64,000 nucleotides of DNA from Rhodococcus sp. 14-1411-2a. Lineage in GTDB: Bacteria > Actinomycetota > Actinomycetes > Mycobacteriales > Mycobacteriaceae. The stretch spans positions 186,001-250,000 of the forward strand of contig NZ_NPGA01000015.1 in NCBI RefSeq assembly GCF_002259485.1. The letters are read 5' to 3'. Both the position numbers and the translations under genes were made by a program. The notes under the pieces are model-generated. The model made no database searches, was not told the DNA's origin, and saw only the letters and a list, made by a program, of their open reading frames with translations. This document shows positions 27,051 to 36,155 of this stretch, piece after piece. The number at the start of each line of letters is the position of its first letter. Position 1 is the stretch's first letter.

Positions 27051-28075
27051 GGCGCGCGATCACCGGGTTGTGCTGTGTCGCCCTGCTGTCGGGGTGCAGC
27101 GTCGACCCGGCCGACCTGCCGATTCCCGGCAGCTACGTGGCAGGCGACAAGTACTCCCTGCGAATCGAATTCGCGAGCGTGCTCAATCTTCCGGAAAAAG
27201 CGAAGGTGATCGTCGAAGGCGTCGACGCTGGCGTCCTCGACACCGTCGAGTTGGTGGGGTCGACCGCCGTGGCAACGGTGGACCTGTCCACCGATGTGCA
27301 GCTGCCGTCCGACACCGTCGCCGAGCTTCGGCAGTCGTCGATTCTGGGCGAGATCTACATCTCGCTGCAGCCGCCGGAGGATTCGACTCGCGCCGGAGGG
27401 GGCGACGCCGGGCCGTACCTTCGAGACGGCGATGTCATTCCGGTCGAACGTACGGTTCCGGCCGACAACGTCGAGGACGTGCTGCGAGGAGTGTCGAATC
27501 TGGTGACCGGTGGTCACTACGTTCAGCTGCAGGAGGCGGTGAACAACGTCAACGCCGCGATTCCTCCCGATCCGGCGGAGATCGACAAGGTCAACAACGC
27601 GGCGCGGATCGCACTGACCGACATCGGCGACAACACCCCCGAGATCGATCGAATCCTCGGAGCGGCGGAGAAGGTGTCGAACACCGTCGTGACACAGCGA
27701 GACGGCGTCGAACGCGTCCTCGAACTCGGTCCGAGACGATCGGACGGACTGGCCGAGGTGCTGTTCAGCGTCGTCCACATGATCTTCACGCTGGGTTACA
27801 TGTCGCAGAACATCGGTGACGTCCTCGCCGGTCCGTACCCGGAACTCGCGGGCGCGGTCGAGACGATCTCACCGGCACTGATCGCGATCGCCAATTCCGA
27901 CTCCTCGGTACCGATGAACATGGAGAAGGCGAACACCCTGTTGCGCGAGCGGTTGATTCCCTACTTCGAGTCGACACCGAACATCGCAGTGCGCTCGGTC
28001 TCGACCGATGGCGGAGCCGGTGCACTGGCGGACGACATGATCGGGATCCTGCGCGGGATAGGAATCGTGCGATGA
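27047..28075 (+). CDS. mceE: Mce-family lipoprotein, fifth position (MceE/LprK-like)
   Basis: 342 residues with a lipobox VALLSGC (Cys17), the hallmark of the E-position Mce lipoprotein. The MCE domain covers about residues 30-110 (IEFASVLNLPEKAKVIVEGVDAG). ATG 27047 overlaps the mceD stop (ATGA); ATG 27041 is an alternative adding two residues. It should be anchored on the outer face of the inner membrane and associate with the Mce hexamer. Its stop overlaps mceF. Confidence 0.92.
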   Translation: MRRAITGLCCVALLSGCSVDPADLPIPGSYVAGDKYSLRIEFASVLNLPEKAKVIVEGVDAGVLDTVELVGSTAVATVDLSTDVQLPSDTVAELRQSSILGEIYISLQPPEDSTRAGGGDAGPYLRDGDVIPVERTVPADNVEDVLRGVSNLVTGGHYVQLQEAVNNVNAAIPPDPAEIDKVNNAARIALTDIGDNTPEIDRILGAAEKVSNTVVTQRDGVERVLELGPRRSDGLAEVLFSVVHMIFTLGYMSQNIGDVLAGPYPELAGAVETISPALIAIANSDSSVPMNMEKANTLLRERLIPYFESTPNIAVRSVSTDGGAGALADDMIGILRGIGIVR

Positions 28076-29016
28076 GGCCGGGCACAGTCGTTTCACTCCT
28101 CGCATTGATGGCCATGACGGTTATCGGTGTCGTCTACCTGACGGTCGGCGTCCTGGACATGAACCCCACGCGGAGTACCAACCGCGTTGTGGTGCACATG
28201 GATACGTCGGGCGGTTTGATGGACACCTCGCAGGTGACCTCGCGCGGAATCCACGTCGGTCGGGTCGAGCGCATCGCGGTGGTGCCGGGCGGGCTCGACG
28301 TCACTCTCGCCCTCGACGCCGATCATCGAATTCCCGCGGACTCGGAGGTGGTCGTCGCAAATCTGTCCGCTGCCGGGGAGCAGTACCTGGATCTGCGCCC
28401 GCGAGGAACCGGGGGTCCCGACCTGACGGACGGGGACGAGATCGGCAACGAGCAGGTCCGCGAGTCGATCACCGTCAGCGAGGCGCTGAGTCTCGGTGAT
28501 TCCCTTGCCGCACAGCTCGATACGAATGCAGTGAAGGGGCTGACCGAGACCGCGTCGGCAGCGGTCGACGGTCGCGAAGGCGATGTCGATCGCCTGGTGG
28601 AGGCCTTCCGATACCTGTCGGCGACGCTGCGTGACAAGAGCGGTGAGATCCGAAGGCTCTACGACAATGCTCAACAGGGCGGACGCAACGCCTACGGTTA
28701 CGGCCCGGTCATGACCGACGCCGCGCCGTGGGTCGGTGCGACGGGTTCGGGTGTGGCAAATCTGCTCGAGGGCTTCAACGACTACTCGTACGTCGGCGCG
28801 GACGTCTGGGACGATCCACTGGGCAAGATCGGCCCGAAGATAGATCAGTATCTGACGCCCCTGTCACCTGACCTTGCCCTCATCGCAACGCTTCTCAAGC
28901 CGTACACCGCGCCCATCAAGCCGATGCGAGTGGACGCCGGTTCCATCGTCGACATGCTTCAGGCCGTCTTCCCTCCGGGCGGACCGGCCAAACTGTCCGT
29001 CCAGATTCCGAACTGA
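28072..29016 (+). CDS. mceF: Mce-family protein, sixth position (MceF)
   Basis: 314 residues with signal anchor VVSLLALMAMTVIGVVYLTVG, the MCE domain (VHMDTSGGLMDTSQVTSRGIHVGRV, about 40-115), a helical region, and a C-terminus ending SVQIPN. It is shorter than many MceF proteins, which often carry a long C-terminal extension. ATG 28072 overlaps the mceE stop. It closes the six-member mce set and is followed 16 bases later by the Mce-associated gene. Confidence 0.9.
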   Translation: MRPGTVVSLLALMAMTVIGVVYLTVGVLDMNPTRSTNRVVVHMDTSGGLMDTSQVTSRGIHVGRVERIAVVPGGLDVTLALDADHRIPADSEVVVANLSAAGEQYLDLRPRGTGGPDLTDGDEIGNEQVRESITVSEALSLGDSLAAQLDTNAVKGLTETASAAVDGREGDVDRLVEAFRYLSATLRDKSGEIRRLYDNAQQGGRNAYGYGPVMTDAAPWVGATGSGVANLLEGFNDYSYVGADVWDDPLGKIGPKIDQYLTPLSPDLALIATLLKPYTAPIKPMRVDAGSIVDMLQAVFPPGGPAKLSVQIPN

Positions 29017-29032
29017 TTGGAGTGACCCCCTC

Positions 29033-29611
29033 ATGGTCGAAGTAGATGCATCCGAAAAGAAGACAGAAACAATGCCCGAGGACAAGACTGCGACTGCGCC
29101 CGAGAACCCCGAGCGGCGACGCCGTATCCGGTGGTCCGTCGTGGGTGCGGCGGTACCGGGGGTAGTGCTGGCAGTGGTGTTCGGCGTGCTGTGGCATTCT
29201 GCGGCAGGCGATCTGGCAGCCGAACGTGCACTTGAGCAGGACCGGCAGATGGCGCTGAACACGGCCACCGAGTACACCGCACGGTCGTTGACGTACGACT
29301 ACCGCAACCTCGACGCCTTCTTCGAAGGAGTCGACCAGGGCGCGTCGCAGTCACTGCAGGACAGGTACGACGCTGTCCGGGAAGCACTCACCGCGATCAT
29401 GAACGAGTCCCAGGTGGTGGCGACCGGTGAGGTTCTTTCGGCGGCAATCGATTCCGAATCCGGTGGAGAGTACAAGGTGGCGGTGTTCGCCCAGCAGACG
29501 ACACAGAACGTACAGCAGCCCGACCCCGGCAACGTTCCCAATCTTCTGCTGGTGACGGTCACCGACCAGGACGGTCAGTGGATCGTCAGCGACTACGGTC
29601 CCAAGACCTAG
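29033..29611 (+). CDS. Mce-associated membrane protein (Mas)
   Basis: 192 residues: a charged cytoplasmic segment (about 1-33, Glu/Lys-rich, ERRRRIRW), one membrane helix (VVGAAVPGVVLAVVFGVLW) and an extracellular domain resembling the NTF2/SnoaL-like fold of mycobacterial Mas proteins. GGAG at 29019-29022 precedes ATG 29033. It is the last gene of the operon and probably stabilises the transporter. Its stop overlaps the stop of the convergent methyltransferase gene by 3 bases. Confidence 0.85.
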   Translation: MVEVDASEKKTETMPEDKTATAPENPERRRRIRWSVVGAAVPGVVLAVVFGVLWHSAAGDLAAERALEQDRQMALNTATEYTARSLTYDYRNLDAFFEGVDQGASQSLQDRYDAVREALTAIMNESQVVATGEVLSAAIDSESGGEYKVAVFAQQTTQNVQQPDPGNVPNLLLVTVTDQDGQWIVSDYGPKT

Positions 29612-30390
29612 ATCCGCTCCGTTGCGCGGGCATTGGTAGCGCTGACGAACTGCGCGAGGCCGCGCACTTCCTGCTCGATCTCGGTCAGTCCCGATGCCTC
29701 GAACACGTCGACGAACAGGTTCTTCGGGAACATCCTCACACCCGCCAGGCCCGTTCCGAAGCCGACGACGGTACCCAGCGGTGCCGGGCGTGGCTCGCAG
29801 CTGGTCATGATTGCGATGCGTCCACCCGGGCGCACGACGCGAATCAGCTCGTCCAGCACCGTCATCGGCTGCGGAACGAGATACAGAGCGGCGTAGCAGC
29901 ACACGGCGTCGAACGCGCCGTCGGCATAGGGCAGTCGGGCGGCATCTCCCCGCACGTACGCCGCGCGGGGGCCGCGGTTGTCTCGCACCGCGCGGGCGAT
30001 CATCGCCTCGGAGATGTCGAATCCGACGGCGAGCCCATCACCGTTGAGAGCCTCCGAGAGGAACCTGGTGAAGTTGCCCGGGCCGCACGCGACATCGAGT
30101 ACCCGTTGCGGGCCGTTCAATCGAAGGTCGGCAACGGCTTTCGCACGTTCGGCCGACATGGACATGCCGGCGACGCCCATCATCGATACACCGAACGGGC
30201 GCCACACCTTCTCGTAGATCGCCGCCACCACGCGGTTGTTCATCGCGATGCTGGCCGGCGACGGATTCGGTGCGGGCACGTTCGGTAAGAGTTCGACGTA
30301 CCCGCCGTCGGTGCGCGCCAGCCCCCGCAGCACCTCGGGCTCGATCATCTCGAGTGCGCGGTGCAATGCGGTCTCGGCAGAGTCGATCAT
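29608..30390 (-). CDS. Class I SAM-dependent methyltransferase
   Basis: 260 residues; SAM-binding motif I is VLDVACGPGNFTR, followed by VGFDISEAMIARA (motif II region) and GAFDAVCCYAALYLVP, DELIRVVRPGGRIAIMT. The N-terminal 80 residues carry a predicted substrate-cap region with PNVPAPNPSPAS. Substrate is unknown; the overall style is that of UbiE/mycobacterial lipid or quinone methyltransferases. ATG 30390 overlaps the stop of the upstream CMD-family gene (ATGA), so both are one operon. Confidence 0.85.
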   Translation of the reverse strand: MIDSAETALHRALEMIEPEVLRGLARTDGGYVELLPNVPAPNPSPASIAMNNRVVAAIYEKVWRPFGVSMMGVAGMSMSAERAKAVADLRLNGPQRVLDVACGPGNFTRFLSEALNGDGLAVGFDISEAMIARAVRDNRGPRAAYVRGDAARLPYADGAFDAVCCYAALYLVPQPMTVLDELIRVVRPGGRIAIMTSCEPRPAPLGTVVGFGTGLAGVRMFPKNLFVDVFEASGLTEIEQEVRGLAQFVSATNARATERI

Positions 30391-30947
30391 GGTCGCGGAG
30401 GCCGGTCGCCGTAGTCCCGCTCCACTCGCAGAACGCCGAGAGTGGTTGCCAACCCGTCGTATTGAGTGACCAGCAGGACGAATTCGATGAGTCGTCGCTC
30501 GTCGAACTGGGTGGCGAGTTGGTTCCAGGTCGCGTCGGAGAGAATTTTGGTGGCGATGAGTTCGTCGACCGCAGTGAGGATGGTCCGATACCGCGTCGAC
30601 AGTCCCGGTGCGTCCGGTCCGGTCTTGATCAGCTCGAGCAGATCCCGATCGATGCCTGCTCGCTTGCCCAGCCGGACGTGATGGTCCATCTCGTACGCGG
30701 AATCGCGCAGGTGCGCCACGCGCAGGATCACCATTTCGGTTTCCTTGCGTGAGATCTTCCCGCCGGGCATCAGGTGGCCGCTGTAGAACAGCCATGCCCG
30801 ATACAGCCCACCGGTGCGCCCGAGGGTGGTGAACAAGTGAGGATTGGGCACCCCTGCACCCTTGGCGATCACCTTGCAGATGACCCAGTTGATGGGCCCG
30901 AGGGTTCTGGCGGTACCGGACGGAATGCGTGGTGTGGTCACAGCCAC
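30387..30947 (-). CDS. Carboxymuconolactone decarboxylase (AhpD-fold) family protein
   Basis: The 186-residue AhpD-fold protein contains SRKETEMVILRVAHLRDSAYEMDHHVRLGKRAGI, the usual helix pair (residues 66-97), with the family His but without the CxxC of true AhpD peroxidase partners. Many such proteins act in ring-cleavage or redox detoxification; no substrate can be assigned. GTG 30947 gives the expected N-terminus (AVTTPRIPSGTARTLGPINW). It is co-translated with the methyltransferase that follows. Confidence 0.8.
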   Translation of the reverse strand: MAVTTPRIPSGTARTLGPINWVICKVIAKGAGVPNPHLFTTLGRTGGLYRAWLFYSGHLMPGGKISRKETEMVILRVAHLRDSAYEMDHHVRLGKRAGIDRDLLELIKTGPDAPGLSTRYRTILTAVDELIATKILSDATWNQLATQFDERRLIEFVLLVTQYDGLATTLGVLRVERDYGDRPPRP

Positions 30948-30985
30948 ACCGTACCGATTGCCCGGCCGGACGTCACCGGGAGGAA

Positions 30986-31004
30986 AAAGGCTAGGCTACC
31001 CTTC
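30986..31004. promoter_or_regulatory. IdeR/DtxR-like iron box
   Basis: AAAGGCTAGGCTACCCTTC matches the 19-bp IdeR consensus TWAGGTWAGSCTWACCTWA at 15 positions, including the central TAGGCTA. It lies 35 bp before the siderophore-binding lipoprotein start, so iron-repressed transcription is likely. Confidence 0.75.
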
Positions 31005-31038
31005 TTGTCATCCAGCACAATTTTTCCTCGGAGGACCC

Positions 31039-31968
31039 TTGACGAAGTCCCATGCCCGCATCACGGCCCTCGCGCTCACCATCGCCGCCCTCGGAGTGAC
31101 TGCGACGGCGTGCTCGTCCACCGACGCCGCCCCCGACAGCGCAGGCAGCGCCACGAGATCCATCGAGACCGTCCGGGGAACGGTCGACGTTCCCGAGACC
31201 CCGCTGCGCATCGTCACCCTGGAGCCGGTCGAGCTCGACACCACCGTCGCCCTCGGCGTCGTGCCCGTCGGCACCGCCGTGCTCAGCGAGACGAGCGGCG
31301 TGCCGTCGTACCTCGGTACCGAAGCGGCGAACATCGCGACCGTCGGTACGGTTGCCGAACCGACCATCGAGGACATCGCGGCCCTGCAACCAGATCTGAT
31401 CCTGGGCACGGAGACTCGACACGCCGAGTACTACGACCAACTCTCCGCCATTGCACCGACGGTGTTCATGGCATCCCAGTCCGATCCGTGGCGCGAGAAC
31501 GTCAGGTTCGTCGGGCGCACTCTCGGCAAGGAGAACGACGCCGAGGAACTGCTCACCGACTACGACGACCGGTGTGCCGAGATCGCCGAGGAATTCGACA
31601 CTGCCGGGCAGACGGCACAACTCATCAGGCCGCGCAACGGTGAGCTGACCCTGTACGGGCCGTCGTCGTTCGCCGGGAGCACCCTCGAATGTGCAGGCTT
31701 CACCACTCCGCCGCGGCCGGAATGGGCGGACGAGATCTCGGTCGACCTCTCGCCCGAGCTGGCGGCTCAGGCGGCAGCGGATCTGATCGTCGTCACCGCC
31801 GCCGACCCGTCGGACCCCGCGGCGATTCCGGCGTCGATCACCGCCAACGCAGCGATCCTGCCGAACCCGCACGCGGTGGACATGTCGTACTGGATCACCG
31901 GGGTCGGGCCCATGGGTGGGCAGACCGTGCTCGACGACATCGATCGGATTCTCTCGGGTCGCGCCTGA
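31039..31968 (+). CDS. Iron-siderophore ABC transporter substrate-binding lipoprotein
   Basis: 309 residues. The lipoprotein signal ITALALTIAALGVTATAC (Cys25) is followed by a FecB/FhuD-like periplasmic-binding fold (TPLRIVTLEPVELDTTVALG; IEDIAALQPDLILG; YDQLSAIAPTVF). TTG 31039 is preferred: it is preceded by CGGAGGA at 31029-31035 and gives a normal signal. No permease or ATPase gene is adjacent, so it must use a transporter encoded elsewhere. The IdeR-like box upstream predicts iron control. Confidence 0.88.
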   Translation: MTKSHARITALALTIAALGVTATACSSTDAAPDSAGSATRSIETVRGTVDVPETPLRIVTLEPVELDTTVALGVVPVGTAVLSETSGVPSYLGTEAANIATVGTVAEPTIEDIAALQPDLILGTETRHAEYYDQLSAIAPTVFMASQSDPWRENVRFVGRTLGKENDAEELLTDYDDRCAEIAEEFDTAGQTAQLIRPRNGELTLYGPSSFAGSTLECAGFTTPPRPEWADEISVDLSPELAAQAAADLIVVTAADPSDPAAIPASITANAAILPNPHAVDMSYWITGVGPMGGQTVLDDIDRILSGRA

Positions 31969-31972
31969 CGCA

Positions 31973-32641
31973 TCAGATACGGACCGCGCCGGCCAGCGCC
32001 GCCGCCTGCTGCGCCCGCGCGACCACTCGATCGCGTGATGAATCGATATGGGCGAGTAGCAGTTCCAGTGCCGAGTCCAGGGTCCCGGCGAGCACGCGTT
32101 CGACGATGTCGATGTGTTGATCGATCGCCGAGACGACGGCTGCGGCGTCGAGTCCGCCGAGTATCCGAACCGGACGCACCTTGGCGTTCACGGTGCACAG
32201 CGCCTCGGTCAGAGCCGGATTACCCGACGCGGCCAGCAAGGTGACGTGAAAGTTCTCGTCCAGGGACACCAGATCGTCGGTGGTGCCGGGAGGGTCGTCC
32301 CGCAAACCGATCCAGGTGTCCAACAGGTTCGACAGCGACGCCCGGTCGACGGACTGGGATGTCGAGCGCGTGATGCCGCGAGCCTCGAGAGTGGCCCGTA
32401 GCTCGTACAGATCGGGCAGGTCGCTCAGTCGTGGACGATAGGCGTGCAGCCCGGCGTCGTCGCGAGTGACGAGACCGTCGGCCTGCAATCTGGCCAAGGC
32501 CTCACGCACCGGAGTGCGCGAGACACCGTACAGCTCGGCGAGACGCTCCTCGCCGAGCCGTTCGGTGGAACTGATGGCACCGGAGATCAGATCCCGGCGC
32601 AGTGACGAATAGACCTTCTCGCGAAGGTCCCTGCGCGGCAC
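31973..32641 (-). CDS. GntR/FadR-type regulator downstream of the urea transporter
   Basis: 222 residues with an N-terminal winged HTH (LYGVSRTPVREALARLQADGL, about 37-57) and a C-terminal FCD domain (FHVTLLAASGNPAL; VSAIDQHIDIVERVL). GTG 32641 begins 11 bases after the urtE stop, so it is probably the last gene of the urt transcript and may control urea or nitrogen use. It converges with the iron-siderophore gene with a 4-base gap. Ligand and operator are unknown. Confidence 0.85.
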   Translation of the reverse strand: MPRRDLREKVYSSLRRDLISGAISSTERLGEERLAELYGVSRTPVREALARLQADGLVTRDDAGLHAYRPRLSDLPDLYELRATLEARGITRSTSQSVDRASLSNLLDTWIGLRDDPPGTTDDLVSLDENFHVTLLAASGNPALTEALCTVNAKVRPVRILGGLDAAAVVSAIDQHIDIVERVLAGTLDSALELLLAHIDSSRDRVVARAQQAAALAGAVRI

Positions 32642-32652
32642 GATGCGTCCGG

Positions 32653-33345
32653 TCAGATCGCCATGGCTGCGCGGACGTCTGCCTCGGACTCGGCTCCGCC
32701 CACGCCGGTGGACGTGATGCGGCCGGCTTCGAGGATGTAGTAGTTCTGCGCCGACTCCAGAGCGAAACCGATGTGCTGCTCCACCAACAACACTCCGAGA
32801 CCGCCGCGTCGAGTGAGTTCGATGACGGTGCGTTCGATCTCGGCGACCACCGACGGTTGGATGCCCTCGGTGGGCTCGTCCAGGATCAACATTCGCGGTT
32901 CGGTGATCAGGGCCCTCGCGATCGCCAGCTGCTGGCGCTGTCCACCCGAGAGCAATCCCGCTCTGCGACCGAGCAATTCCTTCAATGCCGGAAACAGATC
33001 GAGTGCCTCGTCGATCAGCGCCTTGCCGCGCTTGCGGCCGTCGGCGACCACCTGCAGGTTCTCGGCCGTCGTCAGCTGGCCGAACGACTGCTGACCCTGC
33101 GGCACATAGGCGAGCCCGCGAGCGACGCGGGCGCTGGGGCGCAACGCGCTCACGTCCTCGCCGTCGAACAGAACTTTGCCGGAATTGACCTTCAGCAAGC
33201 CAACCGCTGCCCGCAGCAGGGTGGTCTTGCCGGCACCGTTGTGTCCCATCACTGCGGCGACACCGTCGGCCGGAACCGTCAGCGACGCACCGTGAATGAC
33301 TTCGCTGCGGCCGTAACCGGTACGTACATCGACCAGTTCAAGCAT
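32653..33345 (-). CDS. urtE: Urea ABC transporter ATP-binding protein UrtE
   Basis: 230 residues with Walker A GHNGAGKTT, signature LLSGGQRQQLAIARAL and Walker B RMLILDEPTEGIQPS. The phrase DEPTEGIQPSVV is characteristic of UrtE within the branched-chain-type ATPases. It overlaps urtD by 8 bases. With UrtD it should power uptake of urea through UrtBC. Confidence 0.94.
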   Translation of the reverse strand: MLELVDVRTGYGRSEVIHGASLTVPADGVAAVMGHNGAGKTTLLRAAVGLLKVNSGKVLFDGEDVSALRPSARVARGLAYVPQGQQSFGQLTTAENLQVVADGRKRGKALIDEALDLFPALKELLGRRAGLLSGGQRQQLAIARALITEPRMLILDEPTEGIQPSVVAEIERTVIELTRRGGLGVLLVEQHIGFALESAQNYYILEAGRITSTGVGGAESEADVRAAMAI

Positions 33346-34168
33346 GACCGGCTCCCTCTTCTGCGATGTGATCGAGTTCCTCGCCCGCAGCCGCGGTGCC
33401 GAGGTACACCTCTTGGACCTTCGGATCGGCCTGTACCTCGGCCACTGTGCCCTCGGCCAGGACCCGTCCGGCTGCCAACACCGTCACCGAAGTGGCGAAC
33501 ATGCGCATGAAGTCCATGTCGTGCTCGACCACCACGACCGTCCGCTCACCGCCGATGCGCTGCAGCAGCTGGCCCGTTTCCTCGCGTTCCTCGTGACTCA
33601 TGCCGGCGACCGGCTCGTCGAGCAGCAGCACGTCGGCGTTCTGCACCAACAGCATTCCGATCTCGAGCCACTGCTTCTGACCGTGCGCGAGAATTCCTGC
33701 CGGCTTGTCGCGCTCGGCCGTCAGGCCGATGGTCTCGAGTGCCTCCTCGATCTGCGGCAGCACCGATCCTCGACGACGCAACATTGTCAGCACCGACCGA
33801 CCGGACCCGGCGGCGATGTCCAGGTTCTGCAATACCGTCAGATTCTCGAAGATGCTGGCGGTCTGGAAGGTTCGGCCGATGCCCAGGCGGGCGATCTGAT
33901 GCACCTTCTTGCCGAGCAGTTCCACGCCGGATTTGGTGACCGAGCCGGTCGCCGGGACGAGGCCGGTGATGGCGTCGATCAGCGTGGTCTTGCCTGCGCC
34001 GTTGGGCCCGATGAGGAAGCGCAGATCGCCCTGCATCAGCGTCAGATCGACGTTGGTGTTGGCCTTGAAACCGTCGAAACTGACTGTCAGGTCTCGGACT
34101 TCGAGGTACTGACTCGACATGCCGGCGTTGCCGCCGAACGTGGGTTGTGGACCTTCGACGTGGATCAT
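33338..34168 (-). CDS. urtD: Urea ABC transporter ATP-binding protein UrtD
   Basis: 276 residues. Walker A GPNGAGKTTLIDAITG, the UrtD-type loop GIGRTFQTASIFENLTV, signature-like ILAHGQKQWLEIGMLL and Walker B VLLLDEPVAGMSHEE are all present. The start ATG 34168 overlaps the urtC stop (ATGA); the N-terminal 20 residues (HVEGPQPTFGGNAGMSS) precede the ATPase proper. It belongs to the urtABCDE operon. Confidence 0.94.
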   Translation of the reverse strand: MIHVEGPQPTFGGNAGMSSQYLEVRDLTVSFDGFKANTNVDLTLMQGDLRFLIGPNGAGKTTLIDAITGLVPATGSVTKSGVELLGKKVHQIARLGIGRTFQTASIFENLTVLQNLDIAAGSGRSVLTMLRRRGSVLPQIEEALETIGLTAERDKPAGILAHGQKQWLEIGMLLVQNADVLLLDEPVAGMSHEEREETGQLLQRIGGERTVVVVEHDMDFMRMFATSVTVLAAGRVLAEGTVAEVQADPKVQEVYLGTAAAGEELDHIAEEGAGHA

Positions 34169-35256
34169 CGTGCGAGTTCCTTCTCTGGCTCGTCGCTCGA
34201 CTCGGGTTGGGGATCGGGTTGCTTCTTGCGTTTGCGTAGCGCGAACACACCGGCGACACCCGCCGGGAAGAACCCGACGACCACCACGAACAACAGACCC
34301 TGCGCGTACGTCCAGCCCGACGGGAACTGCTCGGACAGCGTGGTCTGAGCCCACGCGACTCCGAGCGCGCCGAGGACCGGACCGAGCAGGGTGGTACGAC
34401 CGCCGATCGCGACACCGATGAGGAACGCGATTGACGGGACGATGCCGACGTCGTTGGGGGAGATGATGCCGACGATCGGAACGAACAGCGCGCCTGCGAG
34501 ACCCGCGAAGAACGCGGCCGCCACGTAGGCCACGATCTTGACGTTGGCGGGGTCGTAGCCGAGGAACCGCACCCGCTCCTCCTGGTCGCGTACCGCCACC
34601 AACAGTTCGCCGTAGCGCGAGTACATCAGCTGGCGGGTGATGGCGACGACGACGAGGAGTACGCCTGCAGCGATGAAGAACAGCATCTGCTTGTTGGCCG
34701 GGTCGTTGAGGTTGAACCCGAAGAAGGTGCGGAACCTGTTGAGGCCGTTGGATCCACCGGTGGTCTGCTGGCCGATGAGCAGAATCGCGAAAGCCGCGGC
34801 CAGTGCCTGGCTGAGGATCGCGAAGTACGCGCCCTTGACCCGACGCTTGAACACGCCGAGACCGAGCACCAGCGCCACCAGGGCCGGCACGAACAGAATG
34901 CCCAGGATCGTGGTGATCGGCGAGGTGAACGGCACCCAGTACGAGGGCAGTTCACGGATACCGGCGATCGACATGAAGTCCGGTACGTCGTCGCCGCGGA
35001 GATCGGCGTCGGAGATCTTCAGGTGCATGGCCATGATGTAGGCACCGATACCGAAGAAGACACCCTGACCGAGGGTGAGCATTCCGCCTCGGCCCCAGGC
35101 CAATCCGATTCCGACGGCCACGATGGCGTAGCAGATGAACTTGCCCAGCAGGTTCAGCCGGAAGTCGCTGAGGACGGCCGGAGCGACGGCGAACAACAGA
35201 ATCGCGGCGAGCGCGAATCCCAGTAGAGCGCCGCGCTTGGCGATGAACTCGCTCAT
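34165..35256 (-). CDS. urtC: Urea ABC transporter permease UrtC
   Basis: 363 residues with about ten membrane helices and the LivM-type core (AWGRGGMLTLGQGVFFGIGAY; LVAVRDQEERVRFLGYDPANVK, the EAA-like loop facing the ATPase). The C-terminus is a charged cytoplasmic tail (RKRKKQPDPQPESSDEPEK). ATG 35256 overlaps the urtB stop (ATGA). It pairs with UrtB as the transmembrane pore for urea. Confidence 0.93.
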   Translation of the reverse strand: MSEFIAKRGALLGFALAAILLFAVAPAVLSDFRLNLLGKFICYAIVAVGIGLAWGRGGMLTLGQGVFFGIGAYIMAMHLKISDADLRGDDVPDFMSIAGIRELPSYWVPFTSPITTILGILFVPALVALVLGLGVFKRRVKGAYFAILSQALAAAFAILLIGQQTTGGSNGLNRFRTFFGFNLNDPANKQMLFFIAAGVLLVVVAITRQLMYSRYGELLVAVRDQEERVRFLGYDPANVKIVAYVAAAFFAGLAGALFVPIVGIISPNDVGIVPSIAFLIGVAIGGRTTLLGPVLGALGVAWAQTTLSEQFPSGWTYAQGLLFVVVVGFFPAGVAGVFALRKRKKQPDPQPESSDEPEKELAR

Positions 35257-36137
35257 ACCAGGCTCCTTGTCTTGACGGCGAACAAGCCCTGCGGTCGGGC
35301 CTGCAGGAAGATCACGATGAGCACGAACACGATGACCTTGGCGATCGACGCCGTGGTGCTGTACTCGATGAACGAGTTGAGAATTCCCAGAGCGAAGGCC
35401 GCGATGACCGCGCCCTTGATCTGGCCGAGACCACCGACGACGACCACCAGGAAGGCGTCGATCAGATAGCTCTGTCCCACAGTGGAACTGGTGGAACCGA
35501 TCAGGGTGAGTGCGACACCGGCGACGCCGGCGAGTCCGGAGCCGAGGAAGAACGTCGAGATGTCGGTCCTGCGGCTCGAGATGCCCGAGGTCTCTGCGAG
35601 ATCGCGGTTCTGCACCACCGCGCGGATGCGTCGACCCATCGCGGTCTTCTTCAACGCGATCGACAGCGCAACAACGGCGACCACCGCGAGGACGAGGATG
35701 AAGATTCTGGTCTTGGGCACCACGGCACCGAGGATGTCGACGCCGCCGGTCAGCCACCCCGGGGACACGACGTTGACCGCCGGTGCCCCGAAGATGTCGC
35801 GAGCGAGCTGCTGCAAGATGAGCCCGACGCCGAACGTGACGAGCAGGGTGTCCAGTGGTCGGTGGTACATACGCTGAATCAGCGTGACCTCCAACAACAC
35901 TCCCATGGCGCCGCCGACGAGGAAGCCGACGATCAGAGAGATGAACAGTGATGCGCCGCCGGTGGAGACGATCTGCTGCACCACGTAGGCCGTGTACGAA
36001 CCGGCCATGATGAACTCGCCGTGCGCCATGTTGATGACGCCCATCTGACCGAACGTCAGTGAGAGCCCGAGGGCGGCGAGCAAGAGAATGGATCCGATCG
36101 ACAGGCCGGTGAACAACTGTCCGATCACGACGTCCAT
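35253..36137 (-). CDS. urtB: Urea ABC transporter permease UrtB
   Basis: 294 residues of LivH-type permease (LGLSLTFGQMGVINMAHGEFIMAGSYTAY; AETSGISSRRTDISTFFLGSGLAG). ATG 36137 is preferred, with GGAG 9 bases upstream; the longer frame would begin inside a palindromic hairpin. A perfect 21-bp hairpin separates it from urtA, which could lower permease expression relative to the binding protein. Confidence 0.92.
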   Translation of the reverse strand: MDVVIGQLFTGLSIGSILLLAALGLSLTFGQMGVINMAHGEFIMAGSYTAYVVQQIVSTGGASLFISLIVGFLVGGAMGVLLEVTLIQRMYHRPLDTLLVTFGVGLILQQLARDIFGAPAVNVVSPGWLTGGVDILGAVVPKTRIFILVLAVVAVVALSIALKKTAMGRRIRAVVQNRDLAETSGISSRRTDISTFFLGSGLAGVAGVALTLIGSTSSTVGQSYLIDAFLVVVVGGLGQIKGAVIAAFALGILNSFIEYSTTASIAKVIVFVLIVIFLQARPQGLFAVKTRSLV

Positions 36138-36155
36138 AGGGGAGCTCCTTCGGAG

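Noticed and set aside
21201..29016. Assignment of the operon to Mce4 (sterol uptake)
   Set aside because: No kstR, hsa, kst or other sterol genes are adjacent, and class cannot be told from the sequence by eye.
34165..35757. 530-codon version of urtC starting at 35757
   Set aside because: The first 167 codons are a shadow of urtB in another frame; the membrane protein begins at ATG 35256, which overlaps the urtB stop.
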